NCBI RefSeq assembly: GCF_021497965.1
Contig: NZ_CP046525.1
Coordinates: 1-64,000, forward strand
From: Streptococcus infantis
GTDB lineage: Bacteria > Bacillota > Bacilli > Lactobacillales > Streptococcaceae
Direction: 5' to 3'
DNA: 64,000 nt
Position numbers and translations under genes: made by a program. The stretch's first letter is position 1; each line of letters opens with the position of its first letter. The notes under the pieces are model-generated. The model was not told the origin of the DNA and ran no database searches. It saw nothing but the letters and a program-made list of their open reading frames with translations. Shown in pieces: positions 43,184-51,916 of the stretch.

Positions 43184-43460
43184 TTCATACTTTATTCTAT
43201 TGACTAAAATTTATTATATCTTACCTGAAATCTCTTCGGAGAATTTTGGGTAAGATATTTTTTATTATAAATAATTAGAAGACTAAAGTATCAAAATAAA
43301 AGCGCTTTCCTATAAGTTAAACTTATAGGCATAAGCATAAATATTAAGTGGACGGTGGTTAATAAATAAGGTATTATTATAATGTAAGCACTTACATTAC
43401 TATCGGTACTTGTTGACGCAGTACTCTATACTCAAAATAACTTAAAGTAGGAGGAGAATA
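43184..43460. promoter_or_regulatory. Internal regulatory region of the acyl-CoA cluster
   Basis: From left to right: a weak hairpin ending the thiolase transcript (TATCTTACC...GGTAAGATATTTTTT, 43217-43263); cre-like AAAAGCGCTTTCC (43297-43310); a perfect dyad CCTATAAGTT-A-AACTTATAGG centred on 43319; TATAAT (43378-43383) with no clear -35; and cre-like TGTAAGCACTTACA (43383-43396) at the expected transcription start. An AGGAGGAG site precedes the next ATG. This reads as an activated promoter under CcpA repression. Confidence 0.7.
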
Positions 43461-44240
43461 ATGAGTAATACAGTTTTATTAGAGGTTAAAGATGGTATCG
43501 GTTATATCACCATTAACCGCCCAGCAGCTTTGAACGCGTTGAGTTCAGAGGTTTTGACGGATTTAAATCTTGTTTTAGATGAAGTAGAAAAACATGAAGA
43601 TATCCGTGTTGTTATTGTTAGTGGTCAAGGTGATAAGGCTTTTGTTGCAGGGGCTGATATTAAGGAAATGGACCAAATGTCTCCAATTCAAGCCTTCGAA
43701 TACATGACATATGCCAATGATACATTTACCCGTCTGTCTGATCTTACTCAACCGACTATTGCAGTTCTTAATGGATATGCTTTGGGAGGCGGTTTGGAGC
43801 TTGCACTCTCAACGGATATTAGAATTGGCTTTGAAAAGACGATGGTAGGATTCCCTGAAGTTGGCTTGGGTATCATTCCTGGTTTCGCAGGTACACAAAG
43901 AATGTCTCGTTTGATCGGTACTAGCAAGACAAAAGAATTGATCTACACTGCTAGAATCGTCAAAGGAAATGAAGCCTATGACCTAGGAATTTTGAACAAA
44001 CTTGTTCCAGCTGAGGAATTATTGTCATCTGCTGAAGAACTAGCTAAAAGCATCATGAAAAATGCTCCGTTGGCTGTTGAAAAAGCTAAGCATGTCATTC
44101 AAGTTGGTTCAGAACTTCCTCTTAAGAATGCAATTCGTTTAGAGACAGAAGCTGAAGCTCTTCTCTTCTCTACTGAAGACAAAGTTGAAGGAATGCGTGC
44201 TTTTGTTGAAAAACGTAAAGCCGTGTTCAACCGTAAATAA
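43461..44240 (+). CDS. crt: Enoyl-CoA hydratase (crotonase)
   Basis: Hydrates crotonyl-CoA to 3-hydroxybutyryl-CoA. The 259-residue enzyme has the oxyanion motif AGADIKEM, GGGLELALSTDIRI with the first catalytic Glu and FPEVGLGIIPGFAGTQRMSRLIG with the second. Length is typical of crotonases. It begins the second transcription unit of the cluster and is followed after 16 bases by the CoA-transferase genes. Confidence 0.94.
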   Translation: MSNTVLLEVKDGIGYITINRPAALNALSSEVLTDLNLVLDEVEKHEDIRVVIVSGQGDKAFVAGADIKEMDQMSPIQAFEYMTYANDTFTRLSDLTQPTIAVLNGYALGGGLELALSTDIRIGFEKTMVGFPEVGLGIIPGFAGTQRMSRLIGTSKTKELIYTARIVKGNEAYDLGILNKLVPAEELLSSAEELAKSIMKNAPLAVEKAKHVIQVGSELPLKNAIRLETEAEALLFSTEDKVEGMRAFVEKRKAVFNRK

Positions 44241-44256
44241 TAATTGAGGTGTTAGT

Positions 44257-44982
44257 ATGAAAGCTGTTTTATCATTACAAGAAGCTATTTCTAAAGTAAA
44301 ACCTGGTAATGTCGTAGGGATTTCAGGATTCCTTGCTGTTGGTGAACCTTTGGAGTTGATCGAAGAGTTGGTTAGACAAAATCAACAAGATTTGACTTTG
44401 GTTTCAGTTGTTACTTCACATCCAGGTAAAGAAGTGGGTGTTGGCCGCCTTTGTGAAAACCACCAAGTTAAAAAATATGTTGCTGCCCACATTGGTACAT
44501 CTCCTGCTGCTCAAAAAGCATACTTTAGTGGAGAAATGGAAGTAGAATTCACTCCAATGGGTACTGTTGTTGAACGTCTTCACGCTGCTGGAGCAGGTCT
44601 TGGAGGAGTTTTGACACCGACAGGAGTTGGTACTATTTTAGAAAATGAACATGAAAAAGTAGTTCGCAATGGTCGCGAGTACCTCATTTATGACCCGCTA
44701 AAACTTGACGTAGCATTGATTAAAGCTACAAAAGCTGATAAGTACGGAAACTTGTACATTGATGGTACAACTAAGAACATTTCATTGCAACTAGCTCTTG
44801 CAGCAGATACAGTTATCGTTGAAACAAATGAAATTGTTGAAGTTGGTGAAATTAAACCGGATGACATCTATATTCCAGGTATCCTTGTTGACTATGTAGT
44901 CCAAGGCTTAACTCCAGAAGAACACCACAAGATGATGGGTGACCTCTGGACAGAGACTAATAAATTAGCGGGGGTAAAATAA
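44257..44982 (+). CDS. CoA-transferase subunit A (AtoD/CtfA-like)
   Basis: The 241-residue alpha subunit of a family I 3-oxoacid/short-chain fatty acid CoA-transferase. It has the CoA-binding loop GISGFLAVGEPLELIEEL near the N-terminus, the block GGVLTPTGVGTILE, and KADKYGNLYIDGTTKN. It pairs with the next gene, one base away, to form the heterodimer that swaps CoA between acetyl-CoA and acids such as butyrate or acetoacetate. The exact acid cannot be told from sequence. Confidence 0.92.
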   Translation: MKAVLSLQEAISKVKPGNVVGISGFLAVGEPLELIEELVRQNQQDLTLVSVVTSHPGKEVGVGRLCENHQVKKYVAAHIGTSPAAQKAYFSGEMEVEFTPMGTVVERLHAAGAGLGGVLTPTGVGTILENEHEKVVRNGREYLIYDPLKLDVALIKATKADKYGNLYIDGTTKNISLQLALAADTVIVETNEIVEVGEIKPDDIYIPGILVDYVVQGLTPEEHHKMMGDLWTETNKLAGVK

Positions 44983-44983
44983 T

Positions 44984-45634
44984 ATGAAACCAAAAGAAAT
45001 TATTGCAAGACGTGTTGCTCTTGAATTTAAAGATGGTGATGTTGTAAACCTTGGATTTGGTATTCCAAATGCTTCTGCAGACTTCATCCCAGAAGGTGTT
45101 AACGTAATCCTTCAAGCAGAAAATGGTGCCCTTCGCTTTGGTGAAACACCAACTAAAGATAATTACAATCCAAACCTAGCAAACTCAGGTGGTGCACCAA
45201 TTACTCTCCTTCCAGGAGCAGCTTTGTTTGATTTGCAAACATCATTTGCAATTATTCGTGGTGGTCACGTTGATGCGACTGTTCTTGGAGCTCTTGAAGT
45301 AAGCCAAGACGGAAGCATTGCAAACTGGATTATCCCAGGAAAATTTGCACCAGGTATGGGTGGAGCGATGGACCTTTTGGTAGGTGCTAAACGCGTTATT
45401 GGAGCAATCCAACATACTACAGGTGGCGAATCTAAACTTTTGAAAGAGTGCACATTGCCTCTATCTGCTAAAGGAGTTTTAGATCTTGTCATTACAGAAC
45501 TAGCTGTTTTTGGATTCAAAGATGGTAAATTCTTGTTGAAAGAAGTTGCACCAGGTGTAACTGTAGAAGAAGTTCTCGAAAAAACAGCCGGTGACGTTAT
45601 TGTTGCAGAAGATGTGAAGACAATGCCTATCTAG
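44984..45634 (+). CDS. CoA-transferase subunit B (AtoA/CtfB-like)
   Basis: The 216-residue beta subunit carrying the active-site glutamate in QAENGALRFGE (the family's S/AENG motif, around residue 40). GFGIPN (the oxyanion loop, about 25-30), GGHVDATVLGALEVSQDG and IVDM-equivalent PGMGGAMDLL are intact. It completes the heterodimer with the previous gene. Confidence 0.93.
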   Translation: MKPKEIIARRVALEFKDGDVVNLGFGIPNASADFIPEGVNVILQAENGALRFGETPTKDNYNPNLANSGGAPITLLPGAALFDLQTSFAIIRGGHVDATVLGALEVSQDGSIANWIIPGKFAPGMGGAMDLLVGAKRVIGAIQHTTGGESKLLKECTLPLSAKGVLDLVITELAVFGFKDGKFLLKEVAPGVTVEEVLEKTAGDVIVAEDVKTMPI

Positions 45635-45681
45635 GCTAATATTGGCTATTTTCTTCTGAACATGATATTATATATGTAAAC

Positions 45682-45711
45682 GATACTATCGCCTTTTTAG
45701 GCGGTAGTATC
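45682..45711. promoter_or_regulatory. 12-base hairpin upstream of the LysR gene
   Basis: GATACTATCGCC (45682-45693) pairs with GGCGGTAGTATC (45700-45711), one G-T pair, loop TTTTTA. No T-run follows, so it is not a standard terminator. It may be an operator or an mRNA stabiliser between subunit B and the regulator gene. Confidence 0.5.
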
Positions 45712-45758
45712 AATTGGTATCTAAATGAAAAAATAAATGGAAGTAAGGTGATAGCTAA

Positions 45759-46667
45759 GTGGATATTATACAAATGAACTATTTCATTAATATAGTCGAA
45801 TGTGGTTGCAATCTTTCGATTGCAGCAAAGAAAATCCATATTAGTCAGTCAGCCTTAAGTCAATTTGTAACAAATTTTGAAGCAGCTGAGGGAATCCAAT
45901 TATTCAATCGAAAGAATGGTAGATTGGAAAGTTTGACTGAGGCAGGACGAAAGATTTATCGTTTTGCCACAGAAATTGTTAATCGTCACGAAGAGATGCT
46001 TTCAATGATTCATATTGAATCACAAAAGCAGAGAGGGACTATTAATCTTGGTATTCCTTCTTTGATATTAAGAACGTTCTTCTCAAACACTCTACCGCAT
46101 TTTTTGAGAAATAACCCTCACATCTATATTCAAGTTATAGAGGGTGGAGGGAAAGAAATTCACCAAAAAATGAGTGACGGTGATTTAAACCTAGCATTTT
46201 TAATTGAGCCAACGAACTTAGATGCACAAAAATTTGAACAACATATTATTCATTTAGACGAGTATGTTGCTTATATGGATAAACATCATCCATTAGCACA
46301 GAAAGAAGCGCTAGATTGGTCTGATCTTGCTGATTATGATTTAGCAATCTTTAATAAAACATTTACGACTTATGATTTGGTGGTTGAGAAACTTCGTTCA
46401 CAACGCATAAATACTAAATTTGCTTATTTATCATCTACTTGGGACTTTTTAATTGAGTCTACTTATCAAACAGATTTGATTACAATTTTACCAAAATCTG
46501 TTGAAACTCTTGTAGATAGTAGTCGCTTCCAAACTGTTCGATTTAATGACCCGATTCCTTTTAATGTTTGGTTCTGTAGACCGTACAAGGATTCCTACAA
46601 CGAGGTCGAATCCTATGTGTATGAAGAATTGTTAAAAGGGTATTATCAACCCTTGTCTGAGAATTAG
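45759..46667 (+). CDS. LysR-type transcriptional regulator
   Basis: A 302-residue LTTR with an N-terminal winged helix-turn-helix (MNYFINIVECGCNLSIAAKKIHISQSALSQFV, given in parts: NLSIAAKKIHISQSALSQFV) and a periplasmic-binding-like effector domain beginning at GTINLGIPSL. It starts at GTG 45759, with AAGGTGAT suitably upstream. Placed in the middle of the acyl-CoA cluster, it is the obvious candidate regulator. The dyads upstream of the two catabolic units contain an ATAA-N7-TTAT form (43312-43326) like that bound by the LTTR CcpC in Bacillus. Confidence 0.9.
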   Translation: MDIIQMNYFINIVECGCNLSIAAKKIHISQSALSQFVTNFEAAEGIQLFNRKNGRLESLTEAGRKIYRFATEIVNRHEEMLSMIHIESQKQRGTINLGIPSLILRTFFSNTLPHFLRNNPHIYIQVIEGGGKEIHQKMSDGDLNLAFLIEPTNLDAQKFEQHIIHLDEYVAYMDKHHPLAQKEALDWSDLADYDLAIFNKTFTTYDLVVEKLRSQRINTKFAYLSSTWDFLIESTYQTDLITILPKSVETLVDSSRFQTVRFNDPIPFNVWFCRPYKDSYNEVESYVYEELLKGYYQPLSEN

Positions 46668-46683
46668 CTTGGGGTGAAGAGTA

Positions 46684-47796
46684 ATGGTCTACAATGATAA
46701 CCTTGCTAAAAGGTATAATGCAGAGATAAGCAGTCTAATTGCAAGCTATTTTGAGTATAGAACAGATAAAAATCAATTTCCAAGAGAATTGTTCGATAAG
46801 TTTATTGAATCTTTTGATATATTTTCATCCATCGTAAGGGATGAAAATTCGATTTTAAGCGAAGAATTCATGACTTTTATTCGTTTAATCTCAAAAGAAT
46901 TTGCTGCTTTTTCGACAGTTTTATTAACCCAGGCTTGCTATGGGATTTATCCTATTATTCGATACGGTAGTCCCAAACAAAAAAGTCTATATCTTGAAAA
47001 ATTAATTAAAGGAGAGATATTGGCTGGTCTAGGTTTTTCTGAGGGGTATCTTGGCGAAAATCTAGAATTAGTGAATACAACTGCGACTAAAACAAGTAAT
47101 GGATGGCGTCTTTCAGGTAAGAAATCGATTGTTTCAAATTGCCGTTTTACGGATATACTTTTTATATTTGCCAAAGTAGAAAATGATGAAAAGAAACAGT
47201 CGTTTGGATTTTTTATCGTAGACACTAAGGACCCAGGTGTTTACTTTGGAGAAGATATCCCTAAACAAGGACTAAAAGGTTTACCAATCAGTTCAGTTAC
47301 TTTTGATAATATTGAATTATCAGAGGATAGTTTATTAGGGATGACTTTAGCTGGTCAAGAACAGTTAAATGACTTTGTTCGAAAGCTTCAATTAGGTTTA
47401 AGCGCAGTTTCTATTGGAATTTCCGAAGGAGCTTTTGAAAAAGGTTTATCTTTTCTAAAGGTGAAACGTGGTTTTGGTAAGAGGTTGATTGATGCGACGA
47501 TTTATCAACATCAATTTGCTGATTTATATACAAAACTATGTGCAGCAGAAGCGTATTTCAATTCATATAAAAATCAAATGTTAGATGATTCTTTGTATGT
47601 TTCACAGATTAAATTATTTACTACAAAAGTAGCTATTGAAATTTCTGAAGAGATTATCAGATTAATAGGTCCGCTACAAGCACAGGATAAAAGCCCGATT
47701 GATCGTTATTTAAAAGATGCTAAAACTATTGAAAGTTACGGGAAATCTGGAGACTCAATTCGAAAAAGAATAGCACACCAGTGGCTAAAGGAGTAA
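46684..47796 (+). CDS. Acyl-CoA dehydrogenase-like protein lacking the usual catalytic Glu
   Basis: A 370-residue protein with the acyl-CoA dehydrogenase fold: ILAGLGFSEGYLGENLELVNTTATK for the FAD/substrate region (in parts: LGFSEGYLGENLE), GWRLSGKKSIVSN, and KRGFGKRLIDATIYQHQFADL. At the C-terminus the canonical YEGTSEIQR is replaced by SYGKSGDSIRKR, so Gly stands where the catalytic Glu should be. TEP in the flavin motif is also changed (FSEGY). It may be an inactive paralogue, bind acyl-CoA without oxidising it, or use a base elsewhere. It starts 16 bases after the LysR stop. Confidence 0.8.
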   Translation: MVYNDNLAKRYNAEISSLIASYFEYRTDKNQFPRELFDKFIESFDIFSSIVRDENSILSEEFMTFIRLISKEFAAFSTVLLTQACYGIYPIIRYGSPKQKSLYLEKLIKGEILAGLGFSEGYLGENLELVNTTATKTSNGWRLSGKKSIVSNCRFTDILFIFAKVENDEKKQSFGFFIVDTKDPGVYFGEDIPKQGLKGLPISSVTFDNIELSEDSLLGMTLAGQEQLNDFVRKLQLGLSAVSIGISEGAFEKGLSFLKVKRGFGKRLIDATIYQHQFADLYTKLCAAEAYFNSYKNQMLDDSLYVSQIKLFTTKVAIEISEEIIRLIGPLQAQDKSPIDRYLKDAKTIESYGKSGDSIRKRIAHQWLKE

Positions 47797-47800
47797 TAAA

Positions 47801-48715
47801 ATGACAGAACTCAAGTTGCAAGAGTATCAATTTCACGATATGAAATTGACATGGCTACGAGGAGCTGATAAATTAACTGATGCAGGGACATTATTTGGTC
47901 CTGTTCCAAAAGTTGTGTGGTCTCGATACTATCCAACAAATGAAGACAATATGATGTCTGAGTTGACAGATCCGATCTTGATTCAATACAAAGGGAAGAA
48001 TTACCTGATGGATGCGAGTTTCGATACGGCAAAATTGTCTGAGAAACAAAGACGCAATCTAGGAATTTTATCTGAAAGTAAAATCGAAGAGAGTTTAGAG
48101 CTTTTAGGCTTGTCTCCAGAGAAGATTGATTATGTATTGATGACACATATGCACCATGACCATTCAGGTGGTTTAACACGCGTTAATTCTGAGGGCAATC
48201 TTGTTTCTAAGTTTCCAAATGCAAAGATTATTGTCAATGATATAGAATGGTACGAGATGAGAAATCCTAATAATCGTACTCGCGGAACTTACCTCAAAGA
48301 GAATTGGGAACCGATTCAAGATCAAGTTACAACCTTCTCAGATTCGATTGATATCATTCCAGAAATTCAAATGATTCATACAAGCGGACATAGTAATGGT
48401 CACTGTATTATTTTACTTAAACAAGGTGAAGATACAATGATTCACATGGGTGATTTGATGTTAACACACGCTCATCGAAATCCACTGTGGGTTCCGGCTG
48501 TAGATGATTATCCAATGAAGTCTATTTCAGCAAAAGAAAAATGGCTTAAGCAAGCCTTTGAAAATGGTTATAAATTCTTCTTCTATCATGATCAATTTTT
48601 TGCAGTTGCAGAATTTGATAAAGAAGGTAAAGAATTTGTGAACTATGTTTTGCGCTCACGTCCACCAGTGATTCCATTTACAGAACAGCAAGATCGTAGA
48701 CCAGATTTTTTATAA
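47801..48715 (+). CDS. Metallo-beta-lactamase-fold hydrolase (YtnP-like)
   Basis: A 304-residue MBL-fold protein. Metal ligands: HMHHDH in TMTHMHHDHSGG-type context (VLMTHMHHDHSGGLT), His in HTSGHSNGHC, Asp in HMGDLMLTH, and a distal His in FFYHDQFF. It resembles the YtnP/AHL-lactonase-like group. In this cluster a thioester or lactone substrate is plausible, but there is no direct evidence. It lies four bases after the acyl-CoA dehydrogenase-like gene, so it is co-transcribed. Confidence 0.85.
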   Translation: MTELKLQEYQFHDMKLTWLRGADKLTDAGTLFGPVPKVVWSRYYPTNEDNMMSELTDPILIQYKGKNYLMDASFDTAKLSEKQRRNLGILSESKIEESLELLGLSPEKIDYVLMTHMHHDHSGGLTRVNSEGNLVSKFPNAKIIVNDIEWYEMRNPNNRTRGTYLKENWEPIQDQVTTFSDSIDIIPEIQMIHTSGHSNGHCIILLKQGEDTMIHMGDLMLTHAHRNPLWVPAVDDYPMKSISAKEKWLKQAFENGYKFFFYHDQFFAVAEFDKEGKEFVNYVLRSRPPVIPFTEQQDRRPDFL

Positions 48716-48736
48716 TTATTGCGTATAAGGAGACAA

Positions 48737-48775
48737 ATGACTAAATTCTCTTGTTTGATAGATACAGGAAAATAG
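48737..48775 (+). CDS. Possible 12-codon leader ORF before the fabK-like gene
   Basis: ATG 48737 with an excellent AAGGAG site (48726-48731) opens MTKFSCLIDTGK-stop, ending 48 bases before the fabK-like start. It may be a regulatory leader peptide or a decayed gene start. Too short to judge by composition. Confidence 0.35.
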   Translation: MTKFSCLIDTGK

Positions 48776-48823
48776 CCTGTTGAATTTCAAACAAAACTGA
48801 ACCGAAAATAAAGGAGTAAACAT

Positions 48824-49762
48824 ATGTCTATTACTAAACTTTTGCAAATTAAATACCCTATTTTCCAAGGAGCTATGGCTCAAATTTCTCACTATCAACT
48901 TGCTGCTGCTGTTTCAGAAGCTGGAGGACTAGGAATTATTGCCTCTGGTGGTATGACAGGAGAACAACTTCGCGAAGAAATTCGTGAATTGAGAAAATTA
49001 ACTGACAAACCTTTTGGTGTTAACATCATGTTAATGATGAAAAATATCAAGGATATTGTAACAGTTATTATCGAAGAAAAAGTTCCAGTTGTTACTACTG
49101 GTGCAGGAACTCCAAAACATATTATGCCATATTTGAAAGAAGCTGGTGTTAAAGTGATTCCTGTAGTTGCTAGTGTAAAACATGCTCAAAAAATGCAAGA
49201 ACTCGGGGTTGATGCAGTTGTTGCTGAAGGTTCAGAAGCAGGAGGACACATTGGTGACACTAACACTATGGCTTTGATTCCTCAAATTGTAGATGCTGTT
49301 GATATTCCTGTCATCGCTGCGGGTGGTATTGCTGACGGTCGTGGATTGGCTGCTGCCTTTACACTTGGAGCTCAAGGTGTACAAATGGGTACTATCTTCT
49401 TGGCTTCAAACGAATGTCCAATTGCTGACGCTTATAAAGAAGCTGTCCTTGCAGCAAATGATACAGCAACTGCTGTTACTGGACGTATCGCAGGAGCTCC
49501 TGTTCGTTGTATTCGCAATGAAATGACAGACCACTACATCGAATTAGAACAAAAAGGTACAAACCGTGAAGAGCTTGAGGAAATTACTATCGGTTCACTT
49601 TCTAAAGCTGTTTACGAAGGTGATACTGTACACGGTTCAATGATGAGTGGACAAATTGCAGGTATGGTAAAAGAAATTAAACCATGTAAAGAAATCATCG
49701 AAACAATCGTGGCAGAAGCACAAGAACGTCTTAAACACGTTGAAATTTCAGTAGGCGAATAA
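48824..49762 (+). CDS. FabK-like enoyl reductase / nitronate monooxygenase family flavoprotein
   Basis: A 312-residue FMN-binding TIM barrel close to streptococcal FabK (enoyl-ACP reductase II): YPIFQGAMAQISHYQLAAAVSEAGGLGIIASGG, given in parts as YPIFQGAMAQ and AVSEAGGLGIIASGG; KPFGVNIMLM; VTTGAGTPKHIM; AEGSEAGGHIG with the catalytic-region His; and AAGGIADGRGLAAAF. The housekeeping FabK normally lies in the fab cluster, so this is probably a paralogue. With the crotonase and dehydrogenase genes it could reduce crotonyl-CoA with NAD(P)H. A nitronate monooxygenase is the alternative. Confidence 0.85.
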   Translation: MSITKLLQIKYPIFQGAMAQISHYQLAAAVSEAGGLGIIASGGMTGEQLREEIRELRKLTDKPFGVNIMLMMKNIKDIVTVIIEEKVPVVTTGAGTPKHIMPYLKEAGVKVIPVVASVKHAQKMQELGVDAVVAEGSEAGGHIGDTNTMALIPQIVDAVDIPVIAAGGIADGRGLAAAFTLGAQGVQMGTIFLASNECPIADAYKEAVLAANDTATAVTGRIAGAPVRCIRNEMTDHYIELEQKGTNREELEEITIGSLSKAVYEGDTVHGSMMSGQIAGMVKEIKPCKEIIETIVAEAQERLKHVEISVGE

Positions 49763-49811
49763 TCTATCCAACAGAGTAGATTCTTAAGGCAAATATAAAA
49801 GTATATCTATA

Positions 49812-49837
49812 GGAGGGCGATTTAATCGCCCTCTTTT
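49812..49837 (+). terminator. Terminator closing the acyl-CoA cluster
   Basis: GAGGGCGATT-TA-ATCGCCCTC: a perfect stem of nine to ten bases followed by TTTTG. Confidence 0.88.
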
Positions 49838-49942
49838 GTTCTTTAAAAACCTTTACAAAACACTTGTCTAATACCCTTGTAAACTTCCTTAAGTTCGCTT
49901 TTTGCCTATATTTATGGTATAATAATGCGCAAGAGGTTTGTA

Positions 49943-51916
49943 ATGAAAAAAAATGAAATGAATCCCTTATTTGTTTACTTATTTGTTGGGATTTCCTTTA
50001 TAATCATGACCGTATTGGTTGTTTTTCTTCAAAATAATCTAGTCACAATAGTATGTTTACTTTTCTTAATGGTAGCATTTCTTTTGCTATTTTATTTTCA
50101 GAAGAAATCTTATCAGAAAACTGAAATTGAACAAATCCAGTACGTAAATCATCAAGCGGAAGATAGTTTAAGTTCGCTCTTAGAACAAATGCCGGTGGGA
50201 GTTGTCAAACTAAACATGGAAAATAGCGAGATTGAGTGGTTCAATCCCTATGCAGAGTTAATGCTGACAACGGAAGATGGAGAAATTGACCATTCTCAAG
50301 TTCAAGAAATTATAAAAACAGCCATATCTTCGCCTGGAATTTATGCCAATGTGGGAGAAAAGCGTTATGCAGTGCATCTAGATAGAAATTCTGGTGTACT
50401 CTACTTTTTTGATGTTTCTGGAGAGTACGAAGCCACAGTGGAATTGGTGACGAGTCGTCCTGTTATTGGTGTTATTTCGGTAGATAATTATGATGATTTA
50501 GAGAATGAAACATCTGAATCTGATATCAGCCATATTAATAGTTTTGTTGCGAATTTTGTTGCAGAATTTACTGGAAAACATCAAATGTTCTCTCGTAGAG
50601 TGGCCATGGATCGTTTCTACTTGTTTACTGATTATACGGTTTTAGAACAATTGATGCAGGATAAATTTTCTGTAATTGATACTTTTCGTGAAGAAGCCAA
50701 ACAGAGAGATTTACCATTGACTATGAGTATGGGCTTATCATACGGTGATGGAGATCATGAGGGCATTGGTAAAGTTGCTTTATCAAATCTCAATCTTGCA
50801 GAAGTTCGTGGTGGAGACCAAGTTGTTGTCAAAGAAAATGATGAAACGAAGAATCCAATTTATTTTGGTGGTGGCTCTGCAGCTTCCATCAAGCGGACAA
50901 GAACACGTACTAGAGCGATGATGACGGCAATCTCTGAGAAATTGAAGAGTGTCGATTGTGTATTCGTTGTTGGTCATAAAAACTTAGACATGGATGCTTT
51001 GGGTTCTGCGGTTGGGATGCAATTGTTCTCTAGCAACGTCTTGGATGATAGTTATGTAGTCTACGACTCTGAGCAAATGTCTCCTGACATTCATCGAGCC
51101 ATTCAATTTTTAGAGAATGAGGGAGTAACAAAACTCATCCCTCTAACTCAAGCTATGGAAATGGTCACTAATCGTTCCTTGCTAGTGATGGTGGACCACT
51201 CTAAGACCGCTTTAACCTTGTCAAAAGAGTTTTATGATTTATTCACGCAAACGATTGTTATCGACCACCATAGACGAGATCAGGATTTCCCGGAAAATGC
51301 TGTTATCACCTATATCGAGAGTGGAGCAAGTAGCGCAAGCGAACTTGTAACAGAGTTGATTCAATTCCAAAACTCTAAGAAAGCACGCCTAAGTCGTATT
51401 CAAGCTAGTGTTCTCATGGGTGGTATAATGCTAGATACCAAGAATTTCACCTCTCGTGTGACCAGTCGAACATTTGACGTAGCTAGCTATCTAAGAACAC
51501 GTGGAAGTGATAGTGTTGTAATTCAGGAACTTGCGGCGACTGACTTTGAAGAGTATCGATTGGTGAATGAACTCATCTTACAAGGACAGGCTGTACAACC
51601 TTCTATTCTTGTCGCTCAGGCCAAGGATACTAAGGAATATGATACTGTAGTGATTAGTAAAGCAGCCGATACGATGCTGGCCATGTCAGGTATTGAAGCT
51701 AGTTTTGTCATTGCAAAAAACCGCCAAGGGGATATTTCCATTTCTGCACGAAGTCGTAGTAAGATTAATGTGCAACGGATTATGGAAGAATTGGGTGGCG
51801 GAGGCCACTTCAACCTGGCAGCTGCTCGACTTACAGATATGAGTCTGCAAGAAGCAGGTGATAAATTGAAAACCATTATTTCTAATGAACTTAGTGAAAA
51901 GGAGACAGAGGAATGA
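49943..51916 (+). CDS. gdpP: Cyclic-di-AMP phosphodiesterase GdpP
   Basis: GdpP hydrolyses c-di-AMP to pApA. The product is 657 residues: two membrane segments (about 8-55), a PAS-like domain ([14 protein letters not shown]...), a degenerate GGDEF domain ([15 protein letters not shown]), then DHH ([35 protein letters not shown]) and DHHA1 with [16 protein letters not shown] 49943 is chosen because AAGAGG sits six bases before it. The in-frame ATG at 49925 lies two bases after the -10 TATAAT (49918-49923) and would precede the transcript start. It overlaps rplI by four bases. Confidence 0.95.
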   Translation: MKKNEMNPLFVYLFVGISFIIMTVLVVFLQNNLVTIVCLLFLMVAFLLLFYFQKKSYQKTEIEQIQYVNHQAEDSLSSLLEQMPVGVVKLNMENSEIEWFNPYAELMLTTEDGEIDHSQVQEIIKTAISSPGIYANVGEKRYAVHLDRNSGVLYFFDVSGEYEATVELVTSRPVIGVISVDNYDDLENETSESDISHINSFVANFVAEFTGKHQMFSRRVAMDRFYLFTDYTVLEQLMQDKFSVIDTFREEAKQRDLPLTMSMGLSYGDGDHEGIGKVALSNLNLAEVRGGDQVVVKENDETKNPIYFGGGSAASIKRTRTRTRAMMTAISEKLKSVDCVFVVGHKNLDMDALGSAVGMQLFSSNVLDDSYVVYDSEQMSPDIHRAIQFLENEGVTKLIPLTQAMEMVTNRSLLVMVDHSKTALTLSKEFYDLFTQTIVIDHHRRDQDFPENAVITYIESGASSASELVTELIQFQNSKKARLSRIQASVLMGGIMLDTKNFTSRVTSRTFDVASYLRTRGSDSVVIQELAATDFEEYRLVNELILQGQAVQPSILVAQAKDTKEYDTVVISKAADTMLAMSGIEASFVIAKNRQGDISISARSRSKINVQRIMEELGGGGHFNLAAARLTDMSLQEAGDKLKTIISNELSEKETEE

